Source: Agreia sp. Leaf283 (GTDB taxonomy: Bacteria; Actinomycetota; Actinomycetes; Actinomycetales; Microbacteriaceae). From it: a stretch of DNA of 64,000 nucleotides. The position numbers and the translations under genes were made by a program. Positions 18,999 through 27,689 of this stretch are shown in pieces (position 1 is the first letter of the stretch; each line of letters begins with the position of its first letter). The notes beneath the pieces are model-generated. The model did no database searches, had not been told where the DNA came from, and saw only the letters and a list, made by a program, of their open reading frames with translations. The stretch covers positions 349,443 through 413,442 of the forward strand of contig NZ_LMNF01000003.1 of the NCBI RefSeq assembly GCF_001422485.1, given 5' to 3'.

Positions 18999-19679
18999 GT
19001 GAGCGATCGGGACGAGAGGCCGCAGCCGCGCGGCAGGATCCGTCTCGTTCTCGCCGAGGACTCGCTTCTGCTCCGCGAGGGGCTCGTGCGGCTGTTCGAT
19101 GAGGCGGGATTCGAGACGGCCGCCGCCTACGGGGACGCCGACGCCCTGCTGTCGGACATCGCGGCGGTGCGGCCCGACGTCGCGGTGCTCGACGTGCGGA
19201 TGCCGCCGACATTCCGAGACGAGGGCGTGCGTGCGGCGCTCGAGTTGCGCCGACGGCATCCCGACATCGGCATCCTGCTGCTGAGTCAGTACGTCGAGGA
19301 GACCTACGCTGTCGAGCTGCTGGCGGCGGGCGACGGGGGAATCGGCTATCTGCTCAAAGACAGGCTGGCGTCGCTCGACGAGTTGCAGGATGCCGTCACC
19401 CGCATCGCCGGCGGAGGAACGGTGCTCGACGAGCAGGTGGTGCGGCACCTGTTGGGACGGCGACGCGACCCTCTGGCGACGCTCACAGCGCGGGAGCGCG
19501 ACGTGATCTCTCTGATGGCCGAGGGGCGCACGAACGCGGGGATCGCGGCGCAGCTCGTGGTGGGGACAGGCGCGGTCGAGAAGCACGTCTCGAGCATCTT
19601 CTCCAAGCTCGGGCTCGACGACTCGGGAACCCACCATCGCCGCGTTCTCGCCGTTCTCGCCTGGCTGCGCGCATCCTGA
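18999..19679 (+). CDS. LuxR/NarL-family response regulator
   Basis: The 226-residue regulator has a receiver domain with the acidic pair in LVLAEDS, the phospho-acceptor Asp in VAVLDVRMPP and the Lys in YLLKDR. A LuxR helix-turn-helix follows (LTARERDVISLMAEGRTNAGIAAQL...GAVEKHVSSIFSKLGL). It starts with GTG 4 bp after the kinase stop, so the two are co-translated partners. The receiver-output linker is longer than usual. The target is unknown; the adjacent dps gene and the large membrane protein are possibilities only by position. Confidence 0.92.
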   Translation: MSDRDERPQPRGRIRLVLAEDSLLLREGLVRLFDEAGFETAAAYGDADALLSDIAAVRPDVAVLDVRMPPTFRDEGVRAALELRRRHPDIGILLLSQYVEETYAVELLAAGDGGIGYLLKDRLASLDELQDAVTRIAGGGTVLDEQVVRHLLGRRRDPLATLTARERDVISLMAEGRTNAGIAAQLVVGTGAVEKHVSSIFSKLGLDDSGTHHRRVLAVLAWLRAS

Positions 19680-19693
19680 GTCAAGCGCAAGCA

Positions 19694-19715
19694 GTCGACC
19701 GCGCTCGCGGTCGAC
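19694..19715. terminator. Bidirectional hairpin between convergent genes
   Basis: GTCGACCGC (19694-19702) and GCGGTCGAC (19707-19715) form a perfect 9-bp stem with a 4-nt loop. It lies between the response regulator stop and the stop of the convergent membrane-protein gene. There is no T run, as is common in actinobacteria. Confidence 0.6.
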
Positions 19716-19719
19716 GGGC

Positions 19720-22700
19720 TCAGCGCAGCGCCCTGATCGACCCCACGAACGACCTGAGGTTGCGCACGCGGTGCTCGTAGCGCGCTGCCACGGCGATCAG
19801 CACGATGCCGCCGACTCCGAGCCAGATCCACCAGGGCACGGCCGAATAGAGCCCCTGTATCCAAGGCCAGGACTGGGCGAGGGCATGCGCGATCAGCACG
19901 ACCGATCCGACGACGAGGGGTGCCTGCCACCGCAGCGCGACGGCAGCCACGACGGTGATGACCGACAGCACGCCGAGGGCGATCACACGAATGAGGTCGG
20001 TGCTGCCGAGGTCGGCCAGCAGCGACGGCACCAGAAGCACGGTGACACCGAGGCCGAGGTGCGGCCACGACCTCGCCTGCGCGTCGCGGTGCAGGGTCAC
20101 GACGCCGCACACGATGAGGGCGAGGGCGAGGGGCGCGGTCGACAGCTCGAATGGACGCGCGGCTGAGGTCGCGAGACCGGTGATACCGAGGATCACGAGA
20201 ATCGAGATCGCGGTCGCCCACGTCGCGCGGTCGGTGGGAACCCGTCTGCGCACCGCCGCCACGACGCTGACGGCGGCGAGTGCGACGCTCGCGAGCACGA
20301 GTCGCGTGGCCGCAAACATCTCGGGCAGGGCCACCAGGCAGACGAGCACGGCCAGACCGACGATAACGACCGCGGCAGGCACGCCGAGCTGGGCGACTCG
20401 GAACGGCAGTGCACGACGTCGCGTCCAGACGATCGATGTCGCGACCAGTGCGAGCGCGGCGGGAACGACCCAGGTTTCAGGCACGATGACGGTGCTGTCG
20501 ACGGCGTCTCGGACGGTGCCCGCCGAACCGACCACGATGAGGATGGACAAGCCCGCGAGCAGGACGCTGTCGCGCACCAGGATCGCGCGGATGACTCGGG
20601 GTGCGATGAGCGCTGTCGCCACGAGAACGGCGGCGATGGCGAGGAGGACGACTCCGCGCGCAGGCGACCCGATGATTGCGGGCACTGCCGAGGGCCCGAG
20701 TGCGACGAGGAGACCGACCGCGAACAGGGTGGAGCGACCTGCGACCGGGGTCGCTGAGCGGCGCCCGAACACGGCACTGGCCGCGGCGATGCCGAGCAGC
20801 AGACCGGCGACCGGAAGCGAATAGGGCTCGATGTCGGATACGTCGCGATAGACGAGGAACTGCCACAGTGCCGCAACCGCGAGGATGCACGACGCGATGA
20901 CGAAGTGACGCCGAGGGGCTGCGCTGGTGAAGGGATTTCCCGCGCCGAGCGCGACGATGAGCGGTGCCACGGCCAGAAGCAGGAGGATGAGCCAGGTCGC
21001 TTCGCCGACGTTCGTCGCCGTGCGGGCCACGGCCACCACGATCACAAGAGCGGTGGCGCTCTGCCATGCGATGCGGGCGGCGGCCCGCAGGCCGGTCGAC
21101 GCTCGGGCGAAGATCAGGAGGCCGGCTGTCGCCGACAGGATGGCTGCGACCGGTCCGCTGAGATAGTCGCCCACCAGCGCGGACGACGGCTCGACGAGCG
21201 ATGCGACGGCCGCGAGTGCGGAGGCGATCGCCAGGGGCGCCAGGGATGCGAGGACCACGCGTTCCACGAAGCCCACCACAGGGGCCCGACGCTGCCAGAT
21301 AATGCCGGCGACCGTGAGGATCAGGGGGATCGCGATGCGGGCGACGTGCACCGGGGGCGTCGTCGCGGGCGTCGCGTTCGTCAGGGTCGTCACGAAGGCG
21401 ACGATCGAGCAGATGGTCGCGACGGCGAGGGCGACGCTGGCGGCGGCCCGCACATCTGCGGCGTTCGATGTCGCTCGACCGTCGACGGAGCGGCGCACAA
21501 GGAACGGTGCTGCCACCAGCAGGAGTGCCGAGAGGATGCCGGGGATTCCGACGAAGTCGATCGGACTCGAGGCGAGGAGCTCGACGACGAAGGCGCCCGT
21601 GGGCAGGCCGGAAAGCCACGGGGCCAGGAGGGTCGCCTCGGCGAGAATCAGGGCGATGGCGAGTGCGGTGAGCGCCGCGCGAACGGGTCGCCGCGCGGGA
21701 CCCTCTGTCGCGACTCCGTGCCGCGTGGCGACGACGAGGAGGGCTGCTGCGAGAACCGCCGGCAGCCACAGGGCCGCACTGGCGTGGGAGAGCACGACGA
21801 GGGCGAGCGTCGCCATGCCCAGCGCGACCGCCGCCGGGACCTGCGCCGCGGGAGCGCTGCGTCGGAGAGTGAACAGGAGCACAGCGAGGCAGGCGCCGGC
21901 GACGACCAGGTACCCCGACAGCACGAGGAGGACGGTGCCGCCATGACTGGCCGCGGCGAGCACAGCGAGAGCTGACAGACCGCCCACGATGGCCCGGGCA
22001 GCATTCGGCAGATTCCCGAGCCGGATGGCGACAGCGCCGGGGGTGGCGGCGACGGCCGGCCCGAGCACGGCAGCCCACGCCCCGACCTCGAAGACCACGC
22101 CGATCGGGTCATCCGGGCTCGCACCCCACAGGGAGTACTGCGGCACGAGGGAGCCGAGGACGTGCACCGACGCGATGACCACACTCGGGAACAGGCCTAT
22201 CGCGGCCACGACCAGTGCGGGCCCCTGCGCCCACGTGAATGTGCGTCTCGCGGCGACGTTCGTCGATCTGCGCGCCAGGACGACGAAGACGGTCGCCACG
22301 ATGCCGGCCGCGACGCCGGGAGCCCACAGCGCGAACCCGGTCGACGCCTCTCGGAGAACGGCGACGGCCGGAGCGAGCGCGACCGACAGGCCCAGAAGGG
22401 CCGATGCCGTGTTGCTCCACGCTGCGGCGTCGGACTCTCGTCGGAGTCGAGCGCCGAAGGCGCCCCAGACGAGAGCGCAGACCGAATACGCCGCAGCCGG
22501 GATGCCCGGGACGTCGGGGAGCAGCAGGGCGGCGGGGATGAGTGCCGCTGTCGAGAAGGCGACGGCGAGCGACCGTACGAGTGCGGCCTCTGCGCCTCGG
22601 CCCGTGAGGCGTCGCACGAGCAGAGTCGAGGCGCCCGCCGCCGACAGCCCTGCCCACCACGCCAGTCCCGTGTCTACCGGTGCCACTGCGCCGATGACGA

Positions 22701-23562
22701 CGAGCGCGATGCCCGTCGGCACCAGGATCAGGCTGCCGATGCGCGCGAAGCGGAGGGTGGTGAGGCGATGGAGCATGACGAGGAGAGCCGCGAGAACCAG
22801 AAGCCCGCCGCCCCAGAACAGGGTCGGCGAGACCGCAGCAGACCCGAACACCTCCGCGCCGCGGATGAAGCCGAGCGTTCCGACGAGGATCGCGGCGCCC
22901 GCCACCCCGACGCCCTCGCCCGTCGCGGGGAGGCGACGGCGTGCGAGCAGCCACGCGACCCCGAAGACGGCGAGACCGGCGAGGGCCGTGACGACGACGC
23001 GCACCTCGACGGTGGCGAAGAGGTAGGCGACGGTCAGGAAGAACAGGGCGAAGACCGAGAGGAGGACGATTCCCGTGACGAGGAGGAAGACCTGAACGCC
23101 GGAGCGCCGAGGTGCGGCCGGTGCTGGTGGCCCGGCGGGTGCTGCCGGCACGGCCGGCCGAGCGGTCTGCGACGACGGGAACGACGGAGGCAACGGGGGA
23201 GTGGCCGCCGGAGCGGAGGGCACACTCGCGGCGGCCGCGACAGCGGCATCCGGAACGAATGCGTGCACGGGCGGCGCGACCGCGCGAGTCTGGGCGAGCG
23301 CCTCTGCCTCGGCGGCCAGCTGCTCGCTCCACAGGAGATCGATCAGCTCCCGCCGGCGCTGCTCTGCTTCGACGAGCTCAGTCGAGAGGGCGATCAGCTG
23401 GGCGGCGCGTGGCACGGCCAGCTCGAGGCCGCACGCTGCGCAGCGGCTGCTGGGCAGAACGGAGAAGCAGCGCGGACACAGTGCGGTGTCGGTGAACGCT
23501 CGAGGCGTCGTCGGCCAGGAGGCGCCGGGCACGGGAGCGGGGGCAGGCACGAGGTCTGTCAT
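19720..23562 (-). CDS. Very large polytopic membrane protein, SCO7613 C-terminal domain type
   Basis: About 1280 residues. The cytoplasmic N terminus has a zinc-ribbon-like pair CPRCFSVLPSSRCAAC near residues 25-45, a helical segment with LVEAEQRRRELIDLLW, and a Pro/Ala-rich linker. The rest is an unbroken series of hydrophobic helices, roughly three dozen by eye, with no obvious soluble catalytic domain. This matches actinobacterial proteins named after Streptomyces SCO7613. Function is unknown. The start is the second Met (MTDLVPAPAPVPG); the alternative is two codons upstream. It is convergent with the two-component genes. Confidence 0.85.
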   Translation of the reverse strand: MTDLVPAPAPVPGASWPTTPRAFTDTALCPRCFSVLPSSRCAACGLELAVPRAAQLIALSTELVEAEQRRRELIDLLWSEQLAAEAEALAQTRAVAPPVHAFVPDAAVAAAASVPSAPAATPPLPPSFPSSQTARPAVPAAPAGPPAPAAPRRSGVQVFLLVTGIVLLSVFALFFLTVAYLFATVEVRVVVTALAGLAVFGVAWLLARRRLPATGEGVGVAGAAILVGTLGFIRGAEVFGSAAVSPTLFWGGGLLVLAALLVMLHRLTTLRFARIGSLILVPTGIALVVIGAVAPVDTGLAWWAGLSAAGASTLLVRRLTGRGAEAALVRSLAVAFSTAALIPAALLLPDVPGIPAAAYSVCALVWGAFGARLRRESDAAAWSNTASALLGLSVALAPAVAVLREASTGFALWAPGVAAGIVATVFVVLARRSTNVAARRTFTWAQGPALVVAAIGLFPSVVIASVHVLGSLVPQYSLWGASPDDPIGVVFEVGAWAAVLGPAVAATPGAVAIRLGNLPNAARAIVGGLSALAVLAAASHGGTVLLVLSGYLVVAGACLAVLLFTLRRSAPAAQVPAAVALGMATLALVVLSHASAALWLPAVLAAALLVVATRHGVATEGPARRPVRAALTALAIALILAEATLLAPWLSGLPTGAFVVELLASSPIDFVGIPGILSALLLVAAPFLVRRSVDGRATSNAADVRAAASVALAVATICSIVAFVTTLTNATPATTPPVHVARIAIPLILTVAGIIWQRRAPVVGFVERVVLASLAPLAIASALAAVASLVEPSSALVGDYLSGPVAAILSATAGLLIFARASTGLRAAARIAWQSATALVIVVAVARTATNVGEATWLILLLLAVAPLIVALGAGNPFTSAAPRRHFVIASCILAVAALWQFLVYRDVSDIEPYSLPVAGLLLGIAAASAVFGRRSATPVAGRSTLFAVGLLVALGPSAVPAIIGSPARGVVLLAIAAVLVATALIAPRVIRAILVRDSVLLAGLSILIVVGSAGTVRDAVDSTVIVPETWVVPAALALVATSIVWTRRRALPFRVAQLGVPAAVVIVGLAVLVCLVALPEMFAATRLVLASVALAAVSVVAAVRRRVPTDRATWATAISILVILGITGLATSAARPFELSTAPLALALIVCGVVTLHRDAQARSWPHLGLGVTVLLVPSLLADLGSTDLIRVIALGVLSVITVVAAVALRWQAPLVVGSVVLIAHALAQSWPWIQGLYSAVPWWIWLGVGGIVLIAVAARYEHRVRNLRSFVGSIRALR

Positions 23563-23648
23563 GTGCACAGCGTGTCAGAGAACCCGCGGCCACCGTGGCG
23601 CGTGCGTGAGGTCTGTGGACAATGCCGATATGTGTGCGGAGACGAGGA

Positions 23649-23677
23649 AGGCCCCCGGTATCGACTACCGGGGGCCT
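23649..23677 (-). terminator. Strong hairpin downstream of tRNA-Gly
   Basis: AGGCCCCCGGTA (23649-23660) pairs perfectly with TACCGGGGGCCT (23666-23677) around a 5-nt loop. It lies 9 bp past the CCA end of tRNA-Gly. The T-rich stretch lies on the tRNA side rather than after the stem, so it may act in either direction as an I-shaped terminator or a processing signal. Confidence 0.65.
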
Positions 23678-23685
23678 CGTAAAAA

Positions 23686-23759
23686 TGGAGGGGCTGACGA
23701 GAATCGAACTCGCATCATCTGTTTGGAAGACAGAGGCTTTACCACTAAGCTACAGCCCC
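23686..23759 (-). tRNA. tRNA-Gly (anticodon TCC)
   Basis: On the minus strand the sequence folds as a cloverleaf. The acceptor GGGGCTG pairs with CAGCCCC, the D arm contains TAGCTTAGTGGTAAAGC, the anticodon stem TCTGT/ACAGA holds loop CTTCCAA (anticodon TCC), and the T arm contains GTTCGATTC. The 3' CCA is encoded (TGG at 23686-23688). Total length is 74 nt including CCA. Confidence 0.97.
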
Positions 23760-23961
23760 GAAAAGGGTGGTGCGCCGCAAGCGGCACTGGAACATCGTAG
23801 TACACAGTTTCCCCGAGCGCGTAACCGGGCGTCGGAAACTGCTCAGCAGCCGCCCAGCCTGTGCAGTAGACTTGCCGAGGCCAATTCGCCCGGCACTACC
23901 CTCGTGCCAGACGCCCTGTGCGTCACCCGGTGACTGGCCTCGCGGGACTTGTGACGAGAAC

Positions 23962-24039
23962 CGGGGCGTAGCTCAGCTTGGCTAGAGCGCCCGTTTTGGG
24001 GGCGGGAGGTCGCAGGTTCGAATCCTGTCGCCCCGACCA
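23962..24039 (+). tRNA. tRNA-Pro (anticodon TGG)
   Basis: The acceptor CGGGGCG pairs with CGCCCCG. The D arm is GCTCAGCTTGGCTAGAGC, the anticodon stem CCCGT/GCGGG (one G-T pair) holds loop TTTGGGG with anticodon TGG, and the T arm is GCAGGTTCGAATCCTGT. The A discriminator and encoded CCA end at 24039. The cloverleaf is complete. Trigger factor follows 74 bp downstream. Confidence 0.97.
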
Positions 24040-24113
24040 CAGCGCGAGTTCCCAGCAACACTTGATCCAGCCACACGGTGCAGCACAGTACTAAACCTCA
24101 GGAGAAGCCAAAC

Positions 24114-25460
24114 GTGAAGACCACGGTCGAACAGCTCACCCCGACACGCGTGAAAATCGCCATCTCGGTCACCCCCGACGAGCTGAAGCCCAGCATTGAT
24201 CACGCCTACGGCCACATCGCCGAGTCGATCAACATCCCCGGCTTCCGCAAGGGCAAGGTTCCGCCGCCCCTGATCGACCAGCGCGTCGGAAAGGAGGCCG
24301 TGCTGGAGCACGCCGTCAACGACGGCCTCGACGGCTTCTACCGTCAAGCCATCACCGAGAACGAGCTGCGCCCCCTGGGCAAGCCGTCTGCCGACATCGT
24401 CGAATGGCCCAGCAACAAGGACTTCTCCGGAGACCTCGAGCTCGCCATCGAGGTCGATGTGCGCCCCGATATCACCCTCCCCGACTACAACGACCTCGAG
24501 GTCACCGTCGACGCCGTCGAGGTGTCGGATGACGACATCGCCACCGAGCTCGAGAACCTGCGCAGCCGCTTCGGCACCCTCGTCACCGTCGACCGCCCTG
24601 CCAAGACGGGCGACTTCGCGCAGCTCGACCTGGTCGCCACCATCGACGGCGCCGAGGTCGACAAGGCCACCGGCATCTCCTACGAGGTCGGCTCCGGCGA
24701 GCTGCTCGAGGGCATCGATGAGGCGCTCGACTCCCTCTCGGCCGGCGAGTCCACCACGTTCGAGGCGCCGCTGCTCGGCGGAGACCACGCCGGTTCCGAC
24801 GCGCTCGTGTCGGTGTCGCTGCTCGCGGTCAAGGAGCGCGAGCTTCCCGAGGCCGACGACGACTTCGCCCAGATCGCCAGCGAGTTCGACACGCTCGACG
24901 AGCTGAAGGCCGACCTCAAGAACACGGTCGCCAAGCAGAAGGCGTTCGGCCAGGCATCCGCCGCCCGCACCAAGCTCGTCGAGACCCTCCTCGAGAAGGT
25001 CGACGTCGCCGTTCCCCCCGCGCTCATCGAAGACGAGGTGCACCGTCACCTCGAGAACGAGAACCGCCTCGAAGACGACGAGCACCGCGCCGAGGTCACG
25101 ACCTCGAGCGAGAGCACCTTCCGCACACAGATCCTTCTCGACGCAGTCGCAGAGAAGGAGCAGGTCAAGGTCGGCCAGGACGAGCTGACGCAGTACCTCG
25201 TGCAGAGCGCCGCCCAGTACGGCATGGAGCCCAACGAGTTCGTTCAGGCCCTCGACCAGAGCGGCCAGATTCCGGCGATGGTCGGCGAGGTCGCCCGCAA
25301 CAAGGCTCTCGCCATCCTCCTGGGCAAGGCGAAGGTCGTCGACACCGACGGCAAGACCGTCGACCTCAAGGAGTTCGCGGCCGTCGTGTCCGAGCCCGAT
25401 GACGCGATCGACGAGCACGCCGGTCACGACCACGACGACCACGAGGGTCACTCGCACTAG
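24114..25460 (+). CDS. tig: Trigger factor (ribosome-associated chaperone and prolyl isomerase)
   Basis: The 448-residue protein starts [19 protein letters not shown] with the ribosome-binding signature [17 protein letters not shown] near residue 45. A PPIase (FKBP-like) domain lies around 150-240 ([14 protein letters not shown]...[15 protein letters not shown]) and a long helical C-terminal chaperone domain follows. It shields nascent chains at the ribosome exit. GTG at 24114 has AGGAG at 24100-24104 with 9-nt spacing; the frame is open upstream to 24078. The last 20 residues are His/Asp-rich ([15 protein letters not shown]), a possible metal-binding tail. In most actinobacteria tig precedes clpP1P2, as here with a few genes between. 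Confidence 0.96.
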   Translation: MKTTVEQLTPTRVKIAISVTPDELKPSIDHAYGHIAESINIPGFRKGKVPPPLIDQRVGKEAVLEHAVNDGLDGFYRQAITENELRPLGKPSADIVEWPSNKDFSGDLELAIEVDVRPDITLPDYNDLEVTVDAVEVSDDDIATELENLRSRFGTLVTVDRPAKTGDFAQLDLVATIDGAEVDKATGISYEVGSGELLEGIDEALDSLSAGESTTFEAPLLGGDHAGSDALVSVSLLAVKERELPEADDDFAQIASEFDTLDELKADLKNTVAKQKAFGQASAARTKLVETLLEKVDVAVPPALIEDEVHRHLENENRLEDDEHRAEVTTSSESTFRTQILLDAVAEKEQVKVGQDELTQYLVQSAAQYGMEPNEFVQALDQSGQIPAMVGEVARNKALAILLGKAKVVDTDGKTVDLKEFAAVVSEPDDAIDEHAGHDHDDHEGHSH

Positions 25461-25470
25461 TCGTTTCACA

Positions 25471-25508
25471 CGAAGGGCCCGGCATGCGCACGCATGCCGG
25501 GCCCTTCG
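25471..25508 (+). terminator. Strong terminator hairpin after tig
   Basis: An 18-bp inverted repeat (arms CGAAGGGCCCGGCATGCG and its complement) with a minimal loop starts 10 bp after the tig stop. It is followed by TCGTT without a long T run. It may also serve the convergent TetR gene, whose stop is at 25534. Confidence 0.85.
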
Positions 25509-25533
25509 TCGTTCCGCGGCCGGATGCCTGCGG

Positions 25534-26127
25534 TCAGTCGGCAGGCAGGTGCCCGAGGGCGCGCAGGGTCTCCGCGGCATGGCGGGCGGAATCCTCCGGC
25601 GTCGGGGCGGGAGCGAGGCCGAGCAGCCGCCGGCGATGCGGCTCGCCGAGAAGCAGGGCGTAGAGCCGCTCGGCATCCGAGGCGCCCGGTGCATCCGGGC
25701 CCGACCCGGCCGCTCGCAGGGCCGCGAGCAGCAGCTGCGTCGACCGGGCGGGTCCGGCGACATAGAACGACCGTGCCAGCTCGGGGAACCTCGTCGATTC
25801 GCCGACGACGATCCGATGCAGGGCGACGGCCTCATCGGAATGCAGCGTCTCGACCAGTGACGTGCAGAGCTCGAGCAGCGGGGCGGACTGCTCCGCGGTC
25901 TCGGCGATCCTGTCGTGCAACCGTTCGACGGCCGCGGTGAAGAGTCCCGCCTTGTCGGTGAAGTAGGCGTAGACGGTGCGTTTGCTCGCCGAACTGCGCT
26001 GCGCGACGAGATCGAGGCTTGTCGACGCATAGCCCTCCGCCAAAAAGAGGTCGACGGCATCGTCGAGCATTCGCGCACGACGTTCCGACCTCTGCGAATC
26101 CGGAATGCGTCCTCGAGATGTGGTCAT
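25534..26127 (-). CDS. TetR family transcriptional regulator
   Basis: This 197-residue regulator has an N-terminal helix-turn-helix (DAVDLFLAEGYASTSLDLVAQRSSASKRTVYAYFTDKAGLF) and a helical ligand domain. It diverges from the DUF952 gene with a 60-bp gap that contains an inverted repeat (26132-26155), its probable operator. On the minus strand TACCAT lies 6 nt before the ATG, so its own mRNA may be leaderless. The neighbouring DUF952 gene is the obvious target. Confidence 0.9.
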   Translation of the reverse strand: MTTSRGRIPDSQRSERRARMLDDAVDLFLAEGYASTSLDLVAQRSSASKRTVYAYFTDKAGLFTAAVERLHDRIAETAEQSAPLLELCTSLVETLHSDEAVALHRIVVGESTRFPELARSFYVAGPARSTQLLLAALRAAGSGPDAPGASDAERLYALLLGEPHRRRLLGLAPAPTPEDSARHAAETLRALGHLPAD

Positions 26128-26131
26128 CCAC

Positions 26132-26155
26132 TAATGGTACTTGCTCGTATCATTA
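26132..26155. promoter_or_regulatory. Putative TetR operator
   Basis: TAATGGTAC (26132-26140) and GTATCATTA (26147-26155) form a 9-bp inverted repeat with one mismatch and a 6-nt spacer. It overlaps the -10-like box of the TetR gene and lies 33 bp before the DUF952 start, so it is placed to control both directions. Confidence 0.7.
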
Positions 26156-26187
26156 ACGCTGTTCACGACGTACGAAGGAGAGCTGGA

Positions 26188-26577
26188 ATGGGTTCACGAA
26201 TACTGCACGTCGCCATCGCCGACGACTGGGGCGCCTCGGGCAACTTCGGCGAATACGAGGTGTCGACACGGGGCGTGGGATTCTTCGACGCCGGATATAT
26301 CCGAGCGACCACGGCAGGAGGCATCGACGGCGTCCTGCAATCGATCTACGGAGACCTTCAGCTGCCGTTGCTTCTCGTGGTCATCGACGTGGCCGCGCTG
26401 GAAGCGGCCGGAATCGTTGTGCAACGGGTCGCCGAACAGAACGCCGCTCGGGACTCGTACCGAATCGAGGGCATCCTTCCTATGGACGACGCGGTGATCG
26501 TGGCAACCCTTGCCATAGAGCGGGTCGACGGCGTTCTGCGGGTACCGGATCTCGCGGGCCTCGACGTCATCGACTGA
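26188..26577 (+). CDS. DUF952 family protein
   Basis: This 129-residue soluble protein starts MGSRILHVAIADDWGASGNF and shows the DUF952 pattern: ILHVA..DDW, YEVSTRGVGFFDAGYIRATTAGGIDGVLQSIY, and a C-terminal HL/Y-x-P-like segment YRIEGILPMDDAVIVATL. DUF952 has an ADP-ribosyltransferase-like fold, but no activity is established. ATG at 26188 has AAGGAGAG 6 nt upstream; the frame is open upstream inside the TetR gene. It is the likely target of the divergent TetR and lies 23 bp before the phosphotransferase gene. Confidence 0.8.
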   Translation: MGSRILHVAIADDWGASGNFGEYEVSTRGVGFFDAGYIRATTAGGIDGVLQSIYGDLQLPLLLVVIDVAALEAAGIVVQRVAEQNAARDSYRIEGILPMDDAVIVATLAIERVDGVLRVPDLAGLDVID

Positions 26578-26600
26578 CGCGAGGTCGTCGACTGACACGC

Positions 26601-27374
26601 GTGGTGCAGACTCGAGTGGTGGAGATTGCCGCGGTGCCCACCGGACCGGTTCCGGTTCCCGCCATCGTGGAACGCCTCGCCGGGGGTGACTCGATCACCC
26701 CGGTCTGGCGCAACACGCTCGGCGGTCTCACGTTCAGGCTCTCGTCCGGCGCATCCGCTCGCTTCGTCAAATGGATGCCGACGGGCACGCCCCGTGTCGA
26801 CGCCGAGGTCGCGCGGCTCGGCTGGGCGGGCCCGTTCGCTCGGGTGCCTCGGGTCATGGATTCAGGTGATGATTCGACCGGCTCGTGGATGCTGACGGCC
26901 GCCTTGCCGGGCGACAGTGCGGTCGACACACGCTTCGTGTCGAACGATGCGGCCTCACGCGTGGCCGCTCGCGCCATCGGTACCGGACTCCGCGAGCTGC
27001 ACGATCGACTGCCGGTGCAGGAATGCCTCTACTCGTGGTCGGCGACGAGCCGCGTAGCGCAAGCGAGGGCTGCGGGTCTCGATCTGCCCGTGGCCCTGGA
27101 TGCTGCGCCTCCCGTCGATCGGCTGGTCGTCTGTCACGGAGATGCGTGCGCCCCGAACACGCTGATCGCAGACGACGGATCGTTCGCCGGACACGTCGAC
27201 CTGGGCTCGCTGGGAGTCGCCGATCGCTGGGCCGACCTGGCGGTGGCAACGTGGAGCCTGGAGTGGAACTACGACGGGGGAGAGCTCCTCGAGTCGGAGA
27301 TGTTCGACGCGTACGGTGTCGCCCGCGACGAGACCCGGATCCGCTACTACCGGGCTCTCTGGGCCGCCACCTGA
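26601..27374 (+). CDS. Aminoglycoside phosphotransferase family protein (APH(3')-like)
   Basis: The 257-residue kinase-like protein has the phosphotransferase catalytic loop VVCHGDACAPNTLI (Asp as base, Asn for Mg) and the DFG-equivalent HVDLGSLGVADRWADLAVA. Both are typical of APH(3')-type enzymes. Such proteins phosphorylate aminoglycosides or other small molecules; a resistance role is not shown, and many chromosomal homologues have other substrates. The first codon is GTG (GTGGTGCAG gives two choices). It is probably co-transcribed with DUF952 and hence under TetR control. Confidence 0.85.
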   Translation: MVQTRVVEIAAVPTGPVPVPAIVERLAGGDSITPVWRNTLGGLTFRLSSGASARFVKWMPTGTPRVDAEVARLGWAGPFARVPRVMDSGDDSTGSWMLTAALPGDSAVDTRFVSNDAASRVAARAIGTGLRELHDRLPVQECLYSWSATSRVAQARAAGLDLPVALDAAPPVDRLVVCHGDACAPNTLIADDGSFAGHVDLGSLGVADRWADLAVATWSLEWNYDGGELLESEMFDAYGVARDETRIRYYRALWAAT

Positions 27375-27447
27375 CCGTCGCTGCACTTCTCCTCCCCAGC
27401 CCGACGCATCCACTCGGCGCCAAAGCACTCACCTCTCGCCTGATCGG

Positions 27448-27545
27448 TGCATTTCCGCCGATTCGATGAGCCCGACGTCATCGAGTCGGCGTAAAGGGGT
27501 GCATGACGGTGGGTTTCGGTGCCTCTGCGACGACTCGACGCATCG
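27448..27545. repeat. Type C palindromic repeats upstream of the VSR-like gene
   Basis: CGCCGATTCGATGA (27456-27469) pairs with TCATCGAGTCGGCG (27478-27491) with one mismatch and an 8-nt loop. A further related half site (GCGACGACTCGACG) lies at 27527-27540. Similar arms recur in inverted order downstream of the gene at 28580-28641. The 225-bp spacer from 27375 holds no other gene that I can support. Confidence 0.7.
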
Positions 27546-27689
27546 TGCTGCCCTGTGGAGAGACGCACAAGCACCGGCGAAGACGGGGCACCATGTCGGG
27601 ATGCCTCGTCGTGTAGCCCTCCACCCCAGCTGACGGGGCGGTCGTTCTCGGTTGCGGAAGGGCGGCACGCGGGTCTCGGCCGTCAGCGG

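Noticed and set aside
26601-27374. Acquired antibiotic resistance gene
   Set aside because: The APH-like protein has resident codon usage and no mobile context; chromosomal homologues often have other substrates.
27316-27633. Separate small protein ending MPRRVALHPS
   Set aside because: Most of this frame crosses palindromic repeats; only the last residues from ATG 27601 look real, and they fit better as the frameshifted start of the VSR-like gene.
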